Positions 8,013 to 14,654 of a stretch of 15,854 nt of DNA are shown one piece after another. The stretch covers positions 1-15,854 of the forward strand of contig SKQJ01000046.1 in assembly GCA_007119075.1 (NCBI GenBank), written 5' to 3'. Within the stretch, counting starts at the first letter, position 1. Every line of letters begins with the position of its first letter. The stretch is from Bacteroidales bacterium. Lineage in GTDB: Bacteria > Bacteroidota > Bacteroidia > Bacteroidales > PUMT01. The translations under genes were made by a program, and so were the position numbers. The notes beneath the pieces were generated by a model. It was given only the letters and a program-made list of their open reading frames with translations, was not told the origin of the DNA and did not search any database.

Positions 8013-8094
8013 ATCCCATCCTGCATGATCATCTTCCTGAACAGGTGGAAGCCGACGCTAAGTCAATAAACCGATAACCCTAAAAAAGACTGTC

Positions 8095-8997
8095 ATGCAC
8101 AAACTGAGCTGGTTTAACCGGCGAAAATCTTTGCCCTTCCCTCTATTTGCGATTTTCCTTCTTATTTTGAGCTCATGCACGGGAGGGACCGATAAGGCAA
8201 ATCGCACGGACGATATTTTCTCAATGGACAACCTTGTTGCCTGGTGCATCGTGCCCTTTGATGCCATGGAGCGCAGCCCCGAGGAGAGAGCTGAAATGCT
8301 TGACGGGCTCGGATTCAGAAGGATGGCGTGGGACTGGCGGATGGAACATATTGATATGCTTTCGCGGGAAATAAGCGTTTTGCAGAAGCATGACATTGAG
8401 CTCACAGCCGTCTGGATATGGCTGGACAACCCTGACCGGGATGAATTGCCGCCCCATCTTGAAAGGATATTTGATGCGGTTGAAAGATCAGGCACTCAAA
8501 CCACATACTGGGTGAGCTTCAGCGATAATTATTTTGAAGGGTTCGGGGAAGAGGAAAAAGTTCTCAAGGCGGCCCGTTCGGTACTGCAGGTGCATGACAG
8601 GGTAAGAAATTCGGGAGGCAAAATTGCCCTTTACAACCATATGGGATGGTTCGGCGAACCCGAAAACCAGGTCAGGATAATCGAAAGCACCGGCAGGGAT
8701 TCCATTGGTATTGTATATAATTTCCATCATGCTCATCATCATGCTGACGATTTTCCACGGCTGCTCGATATAATGATGCCATATCTTTATACGGTGAACC
8801 TGAACGGCATGAGAAGGGATGGGCCCAAGATACTTGATATAGGCAAGGGAGACCTGGAGGGATGGATGATCAAAACACTGATGGATTCGGGTTTTGACGG
8901 AACAGTGGGGATACTGGGGCATACCGACGGCGAAGATATCAGGGAAGTGCTTAAGCGCAATCTCGGCGGACTGCATATGGTGCTAGACCGCCTTTGA
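8095..8997 (+). CDS. Lipoprotein with xylose isomerase-like TIM barrel (sugar phosphate isomerase/epimerase family)
   Basis: Predicted exported lipoprotein of 300 aa. The N-terminus is basic (NRRKS), then hydrophobic, with the lipobox LILSSC (C28). The barrel has MAWDWRMEHI (77-86), AVWIWLDN (105-112), KIALYNHMGWFGEPENQ (176-192), GIVYNFHHAHHHADDF (205-220), NLNGM (235-239) and GILGHT (272-277). These blocks are typical of a PF01261 subgroup I know from Bacteroidota and Planctomycetes, often found alone or fused to other domains. The histidine-rich stretch (H211, H212, H214-H216) is near the expected metal site. It is clearly of a different subgroup from the upstream neighbour. Substrate and reaction are unknown. 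The ATG at 8095 follows A-rich sequence, as usual in this phylum. A terminator upstream implies its own promoter, which I could not identify. Confidence 0.83.
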   Translation: MHKLSWFNRRKSLPFPLFAIFLLILSSCTGGTDKANRTDDIFSMDNLVAWCIVPFDAMERSPEERAEMLDGLGFRRMAWDWRMEHIDMLSREISVLQKHDIELTAVWIWLDNPDRDELPPHLERIFDAVERSGTQTTYWVSFSDNYFEGFGEEEKVLKAARSVLQVHDRVRNSGGKIALYNHMGWFGEPENQVRIIESTGRDSIGIVYNFHHAHHHADDFPRLLDIMMPYLYTVNLNGMRRDGPKILDIGKGDLEGWMIKTLMDSGFDGTVGILGHTDGEDIREVLKRNLGGLHMVLDRL

Positions 8998-9021
8998 TGG
9001 CGATCTGGCGGCCGCAGCCCC

Positions 9022-9190
9022 GCAGGCCGGCATCAGATACGGATCTTTCCCGGGGTTGATCTGACAGATAGCGCAGACCTCAGATTTCTGCCGGCAGGCC
9101 GGCAGCGGATACAGATTCCCGGGGTCGATTATATGACAGATAGCACGGACCTCAGGTCCCACCGGGCAGTCCGGTCCGGATCCGGACTTT
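9022..9190. repeat. Degenerate tandem repeat, period about 72 bp, two full units and a remnant
   Basis: Unit 1 (from 9022) and unit 2 (from 9095) share GCAGGCCGGC, then GATAC, GAT, CCCGGGGT, TGACAGATAGC and GACCTCAG in the same order. Differences are substitutions plus two compensating 3-bp gaps. A third, truncated unit may start at 9166 (GCAGTCCGG). A perfect hairpin, CTGCCGG-CAGG-CCGGCAG, sits at 9088-9105 at the unit junction, and a 14-bp palindrome, GTCCGGATCCGGAC, at 9174-9187. The minus strand is open across both units but has no recognisable protein. It looks like an intergenic repeat element; the family is not recognised. Confidence 0.7.
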
Positions 9191-9203
9191 AGTCCGGCCT
9201 GCA

Positions 9204-9235
9204 TTTGCAATTAAGCCTGTTTTTTATTACCTTTG
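9204..9235 (+). promoter_or_regulatory. Bacteroidota-type promoter of the GNAT-M20-racemase operon
   Basis: TTTG at 9204-9207, a 20-bp spacer, and TACCTTTG at 9228-9235 match the sigma-ABfr consensus TTTG-N19-21-TAnnTTTG exactly at all defined positions. It is the only full match I found in the window. Transcription should start near 9242, leaving a leader of about 110 nt before the GNAT start at 9351. It lies directly after the degenerate tandem repeat. Confidence 0.75.
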
Positions 9236-9241
9236 TGCCGG

Positions 9242-9350
9242 AAACAAATTTCAGGGGTTCATTCACAAACCCTTCCGCCTCCGCAGGCTATCGTTTCTTA
9301 CTTTCTTTCCCGGGTTTGAGCAAATTCGAATTCGAACCAAAATTAACAGT
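9242..9350 (+). promoter_or_regulatory. Leader (5' UTR) with alternative hairpins
   Basis: CAAACCC (9266-9272) can pair perfectly with GGGTTTG (9312-9318). GGTTTGA (9313-9319) can instead pair with TCGAACC (9332-9338), with one G-U. The two pairings share 9313-9318 and exclude each other, and the second lies 12 bases before the ATG. A 12-bp palindrome, TTCGAATTCGAA, is at 9325-9336. No known riboswitch class was recognised. The leader could be a regulatory switch or just contain chance pairings. Confidence 0.3.
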
Positions 9351-9800
9351 ATGCTGAATTTTAAAATTTTCAATTCATCCAATCCCATTACTGAGGAGGA
9401 GAGGATGGAAATTATAGATTTTCTTTATACTCATCTTGACAAGTTCCGCGATACAAAAGAGGCAATCGGCAAAGCTATTGCCTATGCCCTCAGTGAAACG
9501 GCCGGTCCCGGGGGCTTTGTGCTCCGGGGAAAGCTGCAGGACGAAATAGCCGGCGCAGTTGTCGTGAACCGGACCGGCATGGGAGGTTACATCCCGGAGA
9601 ATATACTTGTGTACATAGCAGTTGATGAAAAGTTCAGGGGCAAAGGATACGGACGCGAGCTGATGAATAAGGCGATAGATATAGCCGAGGGAGATGTCAA
9701 GCTACATGTCGAATATGATAATCCCGCAAGATTTCTCTATGAAAAACTGGGATTTACAAGCAAATATATGGAGATGCGGCTGGCTAAAAAGAAGAAGTAG
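9351..9800 (+). CDS. GNAT-family N-acetyltransferase
   Basis: Small cytoplasmic acetyl-CoA-dependent acetyltransferase of 149 aa, normal for a single GNAT domain. Seen: ILVYIAVDEKFRGKGYG (85-101), which holds strand beta-4 and the pyrophosphate-binding RGKGYG loop, then GRELMNKAIDIA on helix 3. HVEYDNPARFLYEKLGF (119-135) is the usual motif B with N124 and the tyrosine general-acid region (Y130). The N-terminal half contains an acidic helix, EEERMEIIDFLYTHLDKF. Substrate cannot be read from the sequence. As first gene after a strong promoter and 20 bp before an M20 amidohydrolase, an amino-group substrate such as an amino acid is plausible. Confidence 0.85.
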   Translation: MLNFKIFNSSNPITEEERMEIIDFLYTHLDKFRDTKEAIGKAIAYALSETAGPGGFVLRGKLQDEIAGAVVVNRTGMGGYIPENILVYIAVDEKFRGKGYGRELMNKAIDIAEGDVKLHVEYDNPARFLYEKLGFTSKYMEMRLAKKKK

Positions 9801-9820
9801 GTTCATTTTTACCGGCAGCT

Positions 9821-10966
9821 ATGGAAGGACAGGATTATGATTTACTGGTGCAGATAAGAAAGGAGCTGCATAAATTTCCCGAATTATCAGGCAGTGAGCA
9901 AAGGACATCCGGTTTTGTGTCAGATTATCTTCAATCGCTCAGTCCCGATGAGTTTATCACCGGCCTTGGAGGGCACGGCCTTGCGGCCGGGTTCCGCGGC
10001 ACTGCTCCCGGGCCGCGCATAATGGTAAGGGCTGAACTGGATGCCCTGCCCATCAATGAAACAAACGACTTTGGGCATAAGTCGGCCAATCCGGGAGTAT
10101 CGCATAAATGCGGCCACGACGGCCACATCGCTGTAGCTCTGGGAATCGCCCGGCGTTTCGCAGCCGAAAAGCCCCGGGAGGGGGAAGTCGTCGTGCTATT
10201 TCAGCCCGCGGAGGAAAACGGCCGGGGGGCCCGCGCAGTTGTAAATGACCCTCGTTTTGTCCGTATTGAGCCCGGTTTCATCATTGCCATGCATAATCTG
10301 CCCGGCTTTGAACGCCATGAGATCATTTTAAGGGAGGATGTTTTTGCAGCGGCTTCCGAAGGCTTGATCGTTCGCCTTCGGGGAAAAACTTCTCATGCAA
10401 GCGAGCCGGAAAACGGCGTCAGCCCGGCCCCGGCTCTGTCACGCATTTTGCAGGAACTGCCGGCGCTGGCAGGGGGCGCATCCCCCGGCGGATTCACGCA
10501 GGCAACTGTCATCCATGCCCGGCTGGGGGAAATTGCCTTTGGAACAAACCCGGGAGAAGCGGTTGTCATGGCTACCCTGAGGGCATTTGACAGGGAAATT
10601 ATGGAAGAGCTTAAAACCAGGGCTGAACAGCTTGTACGCGATATTGCCACAGCTGAAAAACTCGGGATATCGATAGAGTGGACGGACATGTTCCCGGCAA
10701 CCGGTAACGATCCTCACCTGGTTTCACTGGCAAATGAGACGGCAGGACTGCTTGGATACACAGCCCGCATAATGCACGATCCTTTCAGATGGTCGGAAGA
10801 TTTCGGATGGTTTACAGGAAAATACAGGGGCATGTTATTCGGTATCGGCGCAGGAAGCGGTCATCCTGAATTGCATAGCCCGGATTATGATTTTCCTGAT
10901 GAGATCATACCGACAGGGGTCACGTTTATTGGGGAACTATGCAGGAAACTGCTTAAAGAGGGATAA
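9821..10966 (+). CDS. M20-family amidohydrolase (N-acyl-amino acid / hippurate hydrolase-like)
   Basis: Dinuclear-metal hydrolase of peptidase family M20 (amidohydrolase subgroup related to HipO and AmhX), 381 aa, standard length, with no signal peptide. Such enzymes remove acyl groups from N-acyl amino acids or cleave small amides. Seen: RAELDALPI (70-78), CGHDGH with C97 and H99, PAEENGRGA with E131/E132, AMHNLPG with H158, the lid domain beginning near KTSHASEPENG (189-199) with H192, and GHPELHSPDYDF with H352. All expected metal ligands and the catalytic glutamate are present. The motif at 70-74 reads RAELD where many relatives have RADMD, a common variant. It begins 20 bp after the GNAT gene and its TAA shares one base with the next ATG, so it is clearly in an operon. 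The acyl substrate is unknown. Confidence 0.9.
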   Translation: MEGQDYDLLVQIRKELHKFPELSGSEQRTSGFVSDYLQSLSPDEFITGLGGHGLAAGFRGTAPGPRIMVRAELDALPINETNDFGHKSANPGVSHKCGHDGHIAVALGIARRFAAEKPREGEVVVLFQPAEENGRGARAVVNDPRFVRIEPGFIIAMHNLPGFERHEIILREDVFAAASEGLIVRLRGKTSHASEPENGVSPAPALSRILQELPALAGGASPGGFTQATVIHARLGEIAFGTNPGEAVVMATLRAFDREIMEELKTRAEQLVRDIATAEKLGISIEWTDMFPATGNDPHLVSLANETAGLLGYTARIMHDPFRWSEDFGWFTGKYRGMLFGIGAGSGHPELHSPDYDFPDEIIPTGVTFIGELCRKLLKEG

Positions 10967-12117
10967 TGGAAGATACTTCAATAATTGAAATCAGCGAGAA
11001 CGCTGTCAAAGGCAATATTGAATTTCTTCAGAAGCATTTCGGAGAAGATGTTCTCCTTTCGTCAGTCGTGAAGGCAAATGCATACGGGCACGGTATGAAA
11101 TCCTATGTCCCCCTGGCCGAAAAAGCCGGGATAACTCATTTTTCCGTGTTCAGTGCGTGTGAAGCAAAGCAGCTCATGAAAATCAAAAGTCCCCGCTGCA
11201 GCATTATGATCATGGGCTGGATGAATGACCGCGACCTGAAATGGGCGGTTGACAACGGAGTTGAATTTTTTGTTTTTGAACCGGAACGGCTCAACAGGAT
11301 AAAGTCGTTATCGGGCAAATGCGGAAAGCCGGCCCTTGTTCATATTGAAATGGAGACAGGGATGAACCGGACCGGAATGAATATGAAAGAGCTTAATATT
11401 GCGGTTGAAATATTATCCGGCAATCCGGCCTGCTTTGTCCTGAAGGGTCTATGCACCCACCTTGCCGGAGCTGAAAGCATTGCCAATCATGTAAGGATAC
11501 AGAAACAGCTTTCCCGGTTTATGCGGGTGTGCAGGTTATTTACCGGGAAGGGTCTTGTTCCCGAGTACAGGCACGTTTCAAGCTCTGCCGCGGCTATCAC
11601 TTATCCTGCAGCCAGGTTCAATATGGTGCGCATCGGAATTCTGCAGTATGGTTACTGGCCCAGTGCCGAGACATTTATGTATTATATAAGCAAAAAGAAA
11701 GAAAAGAAAGATCCGCTCAGCAGGGTAATCAGCTGGAAAAGCCGGGTGATGGCTCTCAAGGATGTGAAAAGGGGGGAATTCGTCAGCTACGGCACTGTCT
11801 ACCTCGCACAGGAAGACAAGAAAATAGCGATTGTGCCTGTCGGTTATTCCCACGGATACAGCAGGTCTCTCAGCAATCAAGGCCGCGTGCTTATCCGGGG
11901 CCGGCGTGTCGCCGTTATCGGAATGGTAAATATGAACATGCTTATAGCAGATGTCACCAAAATCCCCTCTGTGAAAATCGGTGATGAAGTAGTGCTGATC
12001 GGGAATCAGGATGACCTTGTGATTTCTGTCGCTTCCTTCAGTGAATTCAGCAATCAGCTAAATTATGAGCTCTTGACCAGGCTTCCGGCGGCGATCCCCA
12101 GGCTGGTGACAAACTAA
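10966..12117 (+). CDS. Alanine racemase-like PLP enzyme (fold type III)
   Basis: Stand-alone alanine racemase homologue of 383 aa, usual length. The N-terminal barrel has VVKANAYGHG with PLP lysine K36, ETGMNRTGM with R135, HVSSSAAA (203-210) and VRIGILQYG with R222. The C-terminal beta domain has VPVGYSHGYSR with the second catalytic base Y294, VLIRGRRVAVIGMVNMNM (308-325), and a final LLTRLPAAIPRL. Alanine racemases usually have Met-Asp where this has Met-Asn (N324); similar Met-Asn variants occur in Bacteroidota relatives. Bacteroidota normally make D-alanine for peptidoglycan with a MurF-Alr fusion, and this protein lacks MurF, so it is likely an additional racemase with its own role and perhaps another substrate. 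ATG overlaps the preceding TAA by one base; the next gene starts after 10 bp. Confidence 0.87.
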   Translation: MEDTSIIEISENAVKGNIEFLQKHFGEDVLLSSVVKANAYGHGMKSYVPLAEKAGITHFSVFSACEAKQLMKIKSPRCSIMIMGWMNDRDLKWAVDNGVEFFVFEPERLNRIKSLSGKCGKPALVHIEMETGMNRTGMNMKELNIAVEILSGNPACFVLKGLCTHLAGAESIANHVRIQKQLSRFMRVCRLFTGKGLVPEYRHVSSSAAAITYPAARFNMVRIGILQYGYWPSAETFMYYISKKKEKKDPLSRVISWKSRVMALKDVKRGEFVSYGTVYLAQEDKKIAIVPVGYSHGYSRSLSNQGRVLIRGRRVAVIGMVNMNMLIADVTKIPSVKIGDEVVLIGNQDDLVISVASFSEFSNQLNYELLTRLPAAIPRLVTN

Positions 12118-12127
12118 AAAAAACATC

Positions 12128-13198
12128 ATGGCTTTCATGGAACTCCATAAGGAAAGGCTCCAACATAATTTTAAATTTTTAAATAAGCTGTTCTCGGATA
12201 ATAAAATTGTATGGGGGATCGTTACAAAATTGCTTTGCGGAAACAAGCCGTACCTGAAGCAGATCATGGATCTTGGAATACGGCAGATATGCGATTCCCG
12301 GGTAAGCAACCTTAAGGCCATCAAGAATTTAGATCCCGGGATAGAAACCGTCTATATCAAGCCGCCGGCAAAAAGGGCCGCGAGCTCGGTGGTACGTTAT
12401 GCAGACATAAGCCTGAACACCGAGCTGTTCACCATCAGGCTGCTTAACGATGAAGCCCTGAAGCAGGGAAAGATCCACAAGATCATAATAATGATCGAAA
12501 TGGGCGATCTGCGGGAGGGGGTTCTCGGTGACAATCTTATTGAATTTTACGGCAAAGTATTTGAATTGCCCAACATCGAAGTGATAGGAATAGGAACAAA
12601 TCTCAACTGCCTGTACGGCATTATGCCAAGCCAGGATAAGCTTATACAGCTCGGCCTTTACAAGCAGCTGATCGAAGCCAGGTTCAATCGCAGGATCCGG
12701 TTTGTTTCTGGAGGATCGTCTGTAACAATACCGCTTATAGTAAAAGGAATATTGCCTGCCTCTGTTGATCACTTCCGGGTCGGGGAATCGTTGTTCTTCG
12801 GCAAGGACCTTTTTACCGGGAAACTGATAAAGGGGATGAAAAACGATATTTTCAGGCTGCATGCCGAAATCATCGAGCTGACAGAAAAGCCCATAGTCCC
12901 GAGAGGCGAGCTTGGGCAGAATGTCGCCGGCGAAACATTTGAGTTCAGAGATGAGGACCTGGGCAAAACATCCTACCGGGCAATAGTGGATATAGGGTTG
13001 CTGGACATAAATACCGACGATCTGAGGCCGGTTGATAAAAAAGTAAGTATTTCAGGGGCCAGTTCCGACATGCTGGTCATTGATCTTGGAGATAAAAAGC
13101 CTTCATACAGGGTTGGCGATCTGATTGAGTTTAAGCTCAATTACATGGGAACATTGCATTTGATGAATTCCGATTATATCGATAAAGTAATTGTATAA
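12128..13198 (+). CDS. Alanine/ornithine racemase-family PLP enzyme (Orr-like)
   Basis: Second PLP racemase of the cassette, 356 aa, from a subfamily distinct from Alr that includes clostridial ornithine racemase (Orr). Seen: IVWGIVTKLLCGN (27-39) with predicted PLP lysine K34; IIIMIEMGDLREG (about 118-130), typical of this subfamily; FVSGGSSVTIPL (about 193-204); HFRVGESLFFG (about 216-226); and a C-terminal beta domain ending in YMGTLHLMNSDYI. These blocks match the alanine/ornithine racemase family much better than Alr proper. The A-rich stretch before the ATG (AAAAAAAACATC) is a typical Bacteroidota start context. Substrate could be ornithine, lysine, alanine or another amino acid. No ornithine or lysine fermentation genes (aminomutases and the like) are in the window. 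Confidence 0.87.
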   Translation: MAFMELHKERLQHNFKFLNKLFSDNKIVWGIVTKLLCGNKPYLKQIMDLGIRQICDSRVSNLKAIKNLDPGIETVYIKPPAKRAASSVVRYADISLNTELFTIRLLNDEALKQGKIHKIIIMIEMGDLREGVLGDNLIEFYGKVFELPNIEVIGIGTNLNCLYGIMPSQDKLIQLGLYKQLIEARFNRRIRFVSGGSSVTIPLIVKGILPASVDHFRVGESLFFGKDLFTGKLIKGMKNDIFRLHAEIIELTEKPIVPRGELGQNVAGETFEFRDEDLGKTSYRAIVDIGLLDINTDDLRPVDKKVSISGASSDMLVIDLGDKKPSYRVGDLIEFKLNYMGTLHLMNSDYIDKVIV

Positions 13199-13274
13199 CA
13201 CCGGGTATTTGACCGGAAGAACCCGCCGGAAGCAGCAGACGGACTGGATAAGCAACAAAAAAAACTGCGGCCGC

Positions 13275-13577
13275 ATGAAAAATAATAAAGAAATGCATGA
13301 ACATTCAGGTGATAATATTGTTGAAAAATTGACCGGCAAAAGGGCCGAAGAAATTCTTAATGACGAGGTTAAGATGTCCGTGCTTGATTTTCTCAATAAA
13401 AGCGGTCCCTCCTCCCTGGGGAACATCCTGCAGGCATTAAAAATATCACAGACTGCAGGCACAAAACATATATTGGAGCTCAAGCTGCTCGGGCTGATTG
13501 ACAAATCAGAAGATCCGCCAAATTACAATATTGATCCTAAGCGTTTTAAAATCCTTATGAGTTATCAAAATAAATAA
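13275..13577 (+). CDS. Small winged-helix DNA-binding protein (ArsR-like)
   Basis: Predicted transcription regulator of 100 aa from the ATG at 13275. The open frame reaches back to 13191, overlapping the racemase stop, but the extra 28 residues are basic, low in family-like features and in DNA with a frayed reading pattern; the ATG at 13275 or 13293 is more likely. Seen: an amphipathic N-terminal helix (about 14-30), then VLDFLNKSGPSSLGNILQALKIS (37-59), a recognition-helix segment SQTAGTKHILELKLLGLI (59-76), and a short wing with SEDPPNYNIDPKRF (79-92). This is the layout of ArsR/MarR-like winged helices. No metal-binding cysteines, so a metal sensor is unlikely. It may control the racemase operon it ends or the sigma gene after it; neither can be shown here. 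Confidence 0.7.
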   Translation: MKNNKEMHEHSGDNIVEKLTGKRAEEILNDEVKMSVLDFLNKSGPSSLGNILQALKISQTAGTKHILELKLLGLIDKSEDPPNYNIDPKRFKILMSYQNK

Positions 13578-13624
13578 ATAAAATCGCAGTTTATAATAGC
13601 TAACAACAACAAATTTATATTATA

Positions 13625-14485
13625 ATGAGGCAATTGAAAATCACGAAATCAATCACTAACCGTGATTCGAATTCCATTGAGAAATATTTACAGGAAATTG
13701 GCAAGGAAGATCTGATAAGCCCTGAAATGGAAGTGGAGCTCGCACAAAGGATCAAAAAGGGCGATCAGGCGGCACTGGAAAAAATGGTGAAGGCCAATCT
13801 AAGGTTTGTGGTATCTGTAGCCAAGCAATACCAGTTCCAGGGGCTGAGTCTCCCCGATCTTATCAATGAAGGCAATCTTGGACTGATAAAGGCAGCAACA
13901 AAATTCGACGAAACCAAGGGTTTTAAGTTTATTTCCTACGCCGTATGGTGGATCCGCCAGTCGATCCTTCAGGCCATATCCGAACAGGCCAGGGTTGTCA
14001 GGCTTCCCCTGAACCAGGTAGGTTCTCTCGGGAAAATCCACAAAATAAGCTCAAAATTCGAGCAGGAGAACGAAAGGGATCCCTCCGCAGAAGAGCTCGC
14101 AGAAAAACTTGATATGAGCAAGGAGAAAGTTGCAGGAACCCTTAAGCTCAACGGGCGACCCATGTCGTTCGACGCCCCGTTCATCGACGGCGAAGACAAC
14201 AGTCTCCTCGATGTCATGGAAAACAAGGATTCTCCTGTTGCCGATTCTGAACTGATGACCGATTCCCTTCGCAAGGAGATTTCCCGCACTCTCAGCATAC
14301 TTACAGAGAAGGAACGCAATGTGCTGGAGTGCTATTTCGGGCTGGGAAGGCAGGAAATGTCGCTCGAGGCCATTGGAGAGGAACTGGGCCTGACCAAGGA
14401 ACGCACCAGGCAGATCAAGGAAAAAGCCCTGAAACGGCTCAGGCATAAATCCAAAAACAAGCTGCTCAGAATGTATCTTGGCTGA
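13625..14485 (+). CDS. rpoD: RNA polymerase sigma factor, RpoD/sigma-ABfr type
   Basis: Sigma-70 factor of 286 aa, the short form typical of Bacteroidota that lacks region 1.1. It starts MRQLKITKSITNRDS, nearly identical in style to Bacteroides sigma-ABfr. Seen: region 1.2 IEKYLQEIGKEDLIS (18-32), region 2 with NLRFVVSVAKQYQ (58-70), LPDLINEGNLGLIKA (76-90) and FKFISYAVWWIRQSI (100-114), region 3 with RDPSAEELAEKL (151-162), and the region 4.2 helix-turn-helix SLEAIGEELGLTKERTRQIK (246-265). ERTRQIK replaces the more common ERVRQIK in the -35 recognition helix. It is either the primary sigma factor or a close paralogue; several relatives carry two, and this window cannot decide. It starts 47 bp after the winged-helix gene in AT-rich DNA, and a terminator follows. 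Confidence 0.9.
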   Translation: MRQLKITKSITNRDSNSIEKYLQEIGKEDLISPEMEVELAQRIKKGDQAALEKMVKANLRFVVSVAKQYQFQGLSLPDLINEGNLGLIKAATKFDETKGFKFISYAVWWIRQSILQAISEQARVVRLPLNQVGSLGKIHKISSKFEQENERDPSAEELAEKLDMSKEKVAGTLKLNGRPMSFDAPFIDGEDNSLLDVMENKDSPVADSELMTDSLRKEISRTLSILTEKERNVLECYFGLGRQEMSLEAIGEELGLTKERTRQIKEKALKRLRHKSKNKLLRMYLG

Positions 14486-14538
14486 AACCAGCCTGCCTGA
14501 TTATTTCAGGGAACTTATTCTGCCTCTTTAAAAAGAAT

Positions 14539-14569
14539 CCGGACTGCACCGCAGCACCGGGTTTTTTTT
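14539..14569 (+). terminator. Rho-independent terminator after the sigma factor gene
   Basis: CCGG-a-CTGC, a 3-nt loop, GCAG-ca-CCGG, then eight T residues (14562-14569). The stem is 8 bp with a small internal asymmetry. It sits 53 bp after the sigma stop codon and probably ends transcription of the whole unit from 9242 if no internal terminator intervenes; none was seen. Confidence 0.7.
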
Positions 14570-14575
14570 GTGGCT

Positions 14576-14583
14576 TATTTTTG
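14576..14583 (+). promoter_or_regulatory. Candidate -7 promoter element for the oxidoreductase gene
   Basis: TATTTTTG matches TAnnTTTG, directly after the sigma terminator and 71 bp before the ATG at 14655. There is no TTTG at the proper distance upstream (CAGC instead), so the match is partial. A new promoter is needed here because of the terminator just before. Confidence 0.25.
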
Positions 14584-14654
14584 CTAATATTGTTAACAAA
14601 ACTTATGGCGGGCAGAAATCGCCGGAACAATTTTGTAAACAAAAACCAAAAGCT

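Noticed and set aside
9011..9018. GCGGCCGC palindrome downstream of the second TIM-barrel gene
   Set aside because: Short GC-rich palindrome without a T-tract; not a convincing terminator or operator.
8983..9210. Minus-strand open frame across the tandem repeat
   Set aside because: Begins at TTG (ATG two codons later), shows no known domain, and is explained by the repeat; kept only as a point in the repeat finding.
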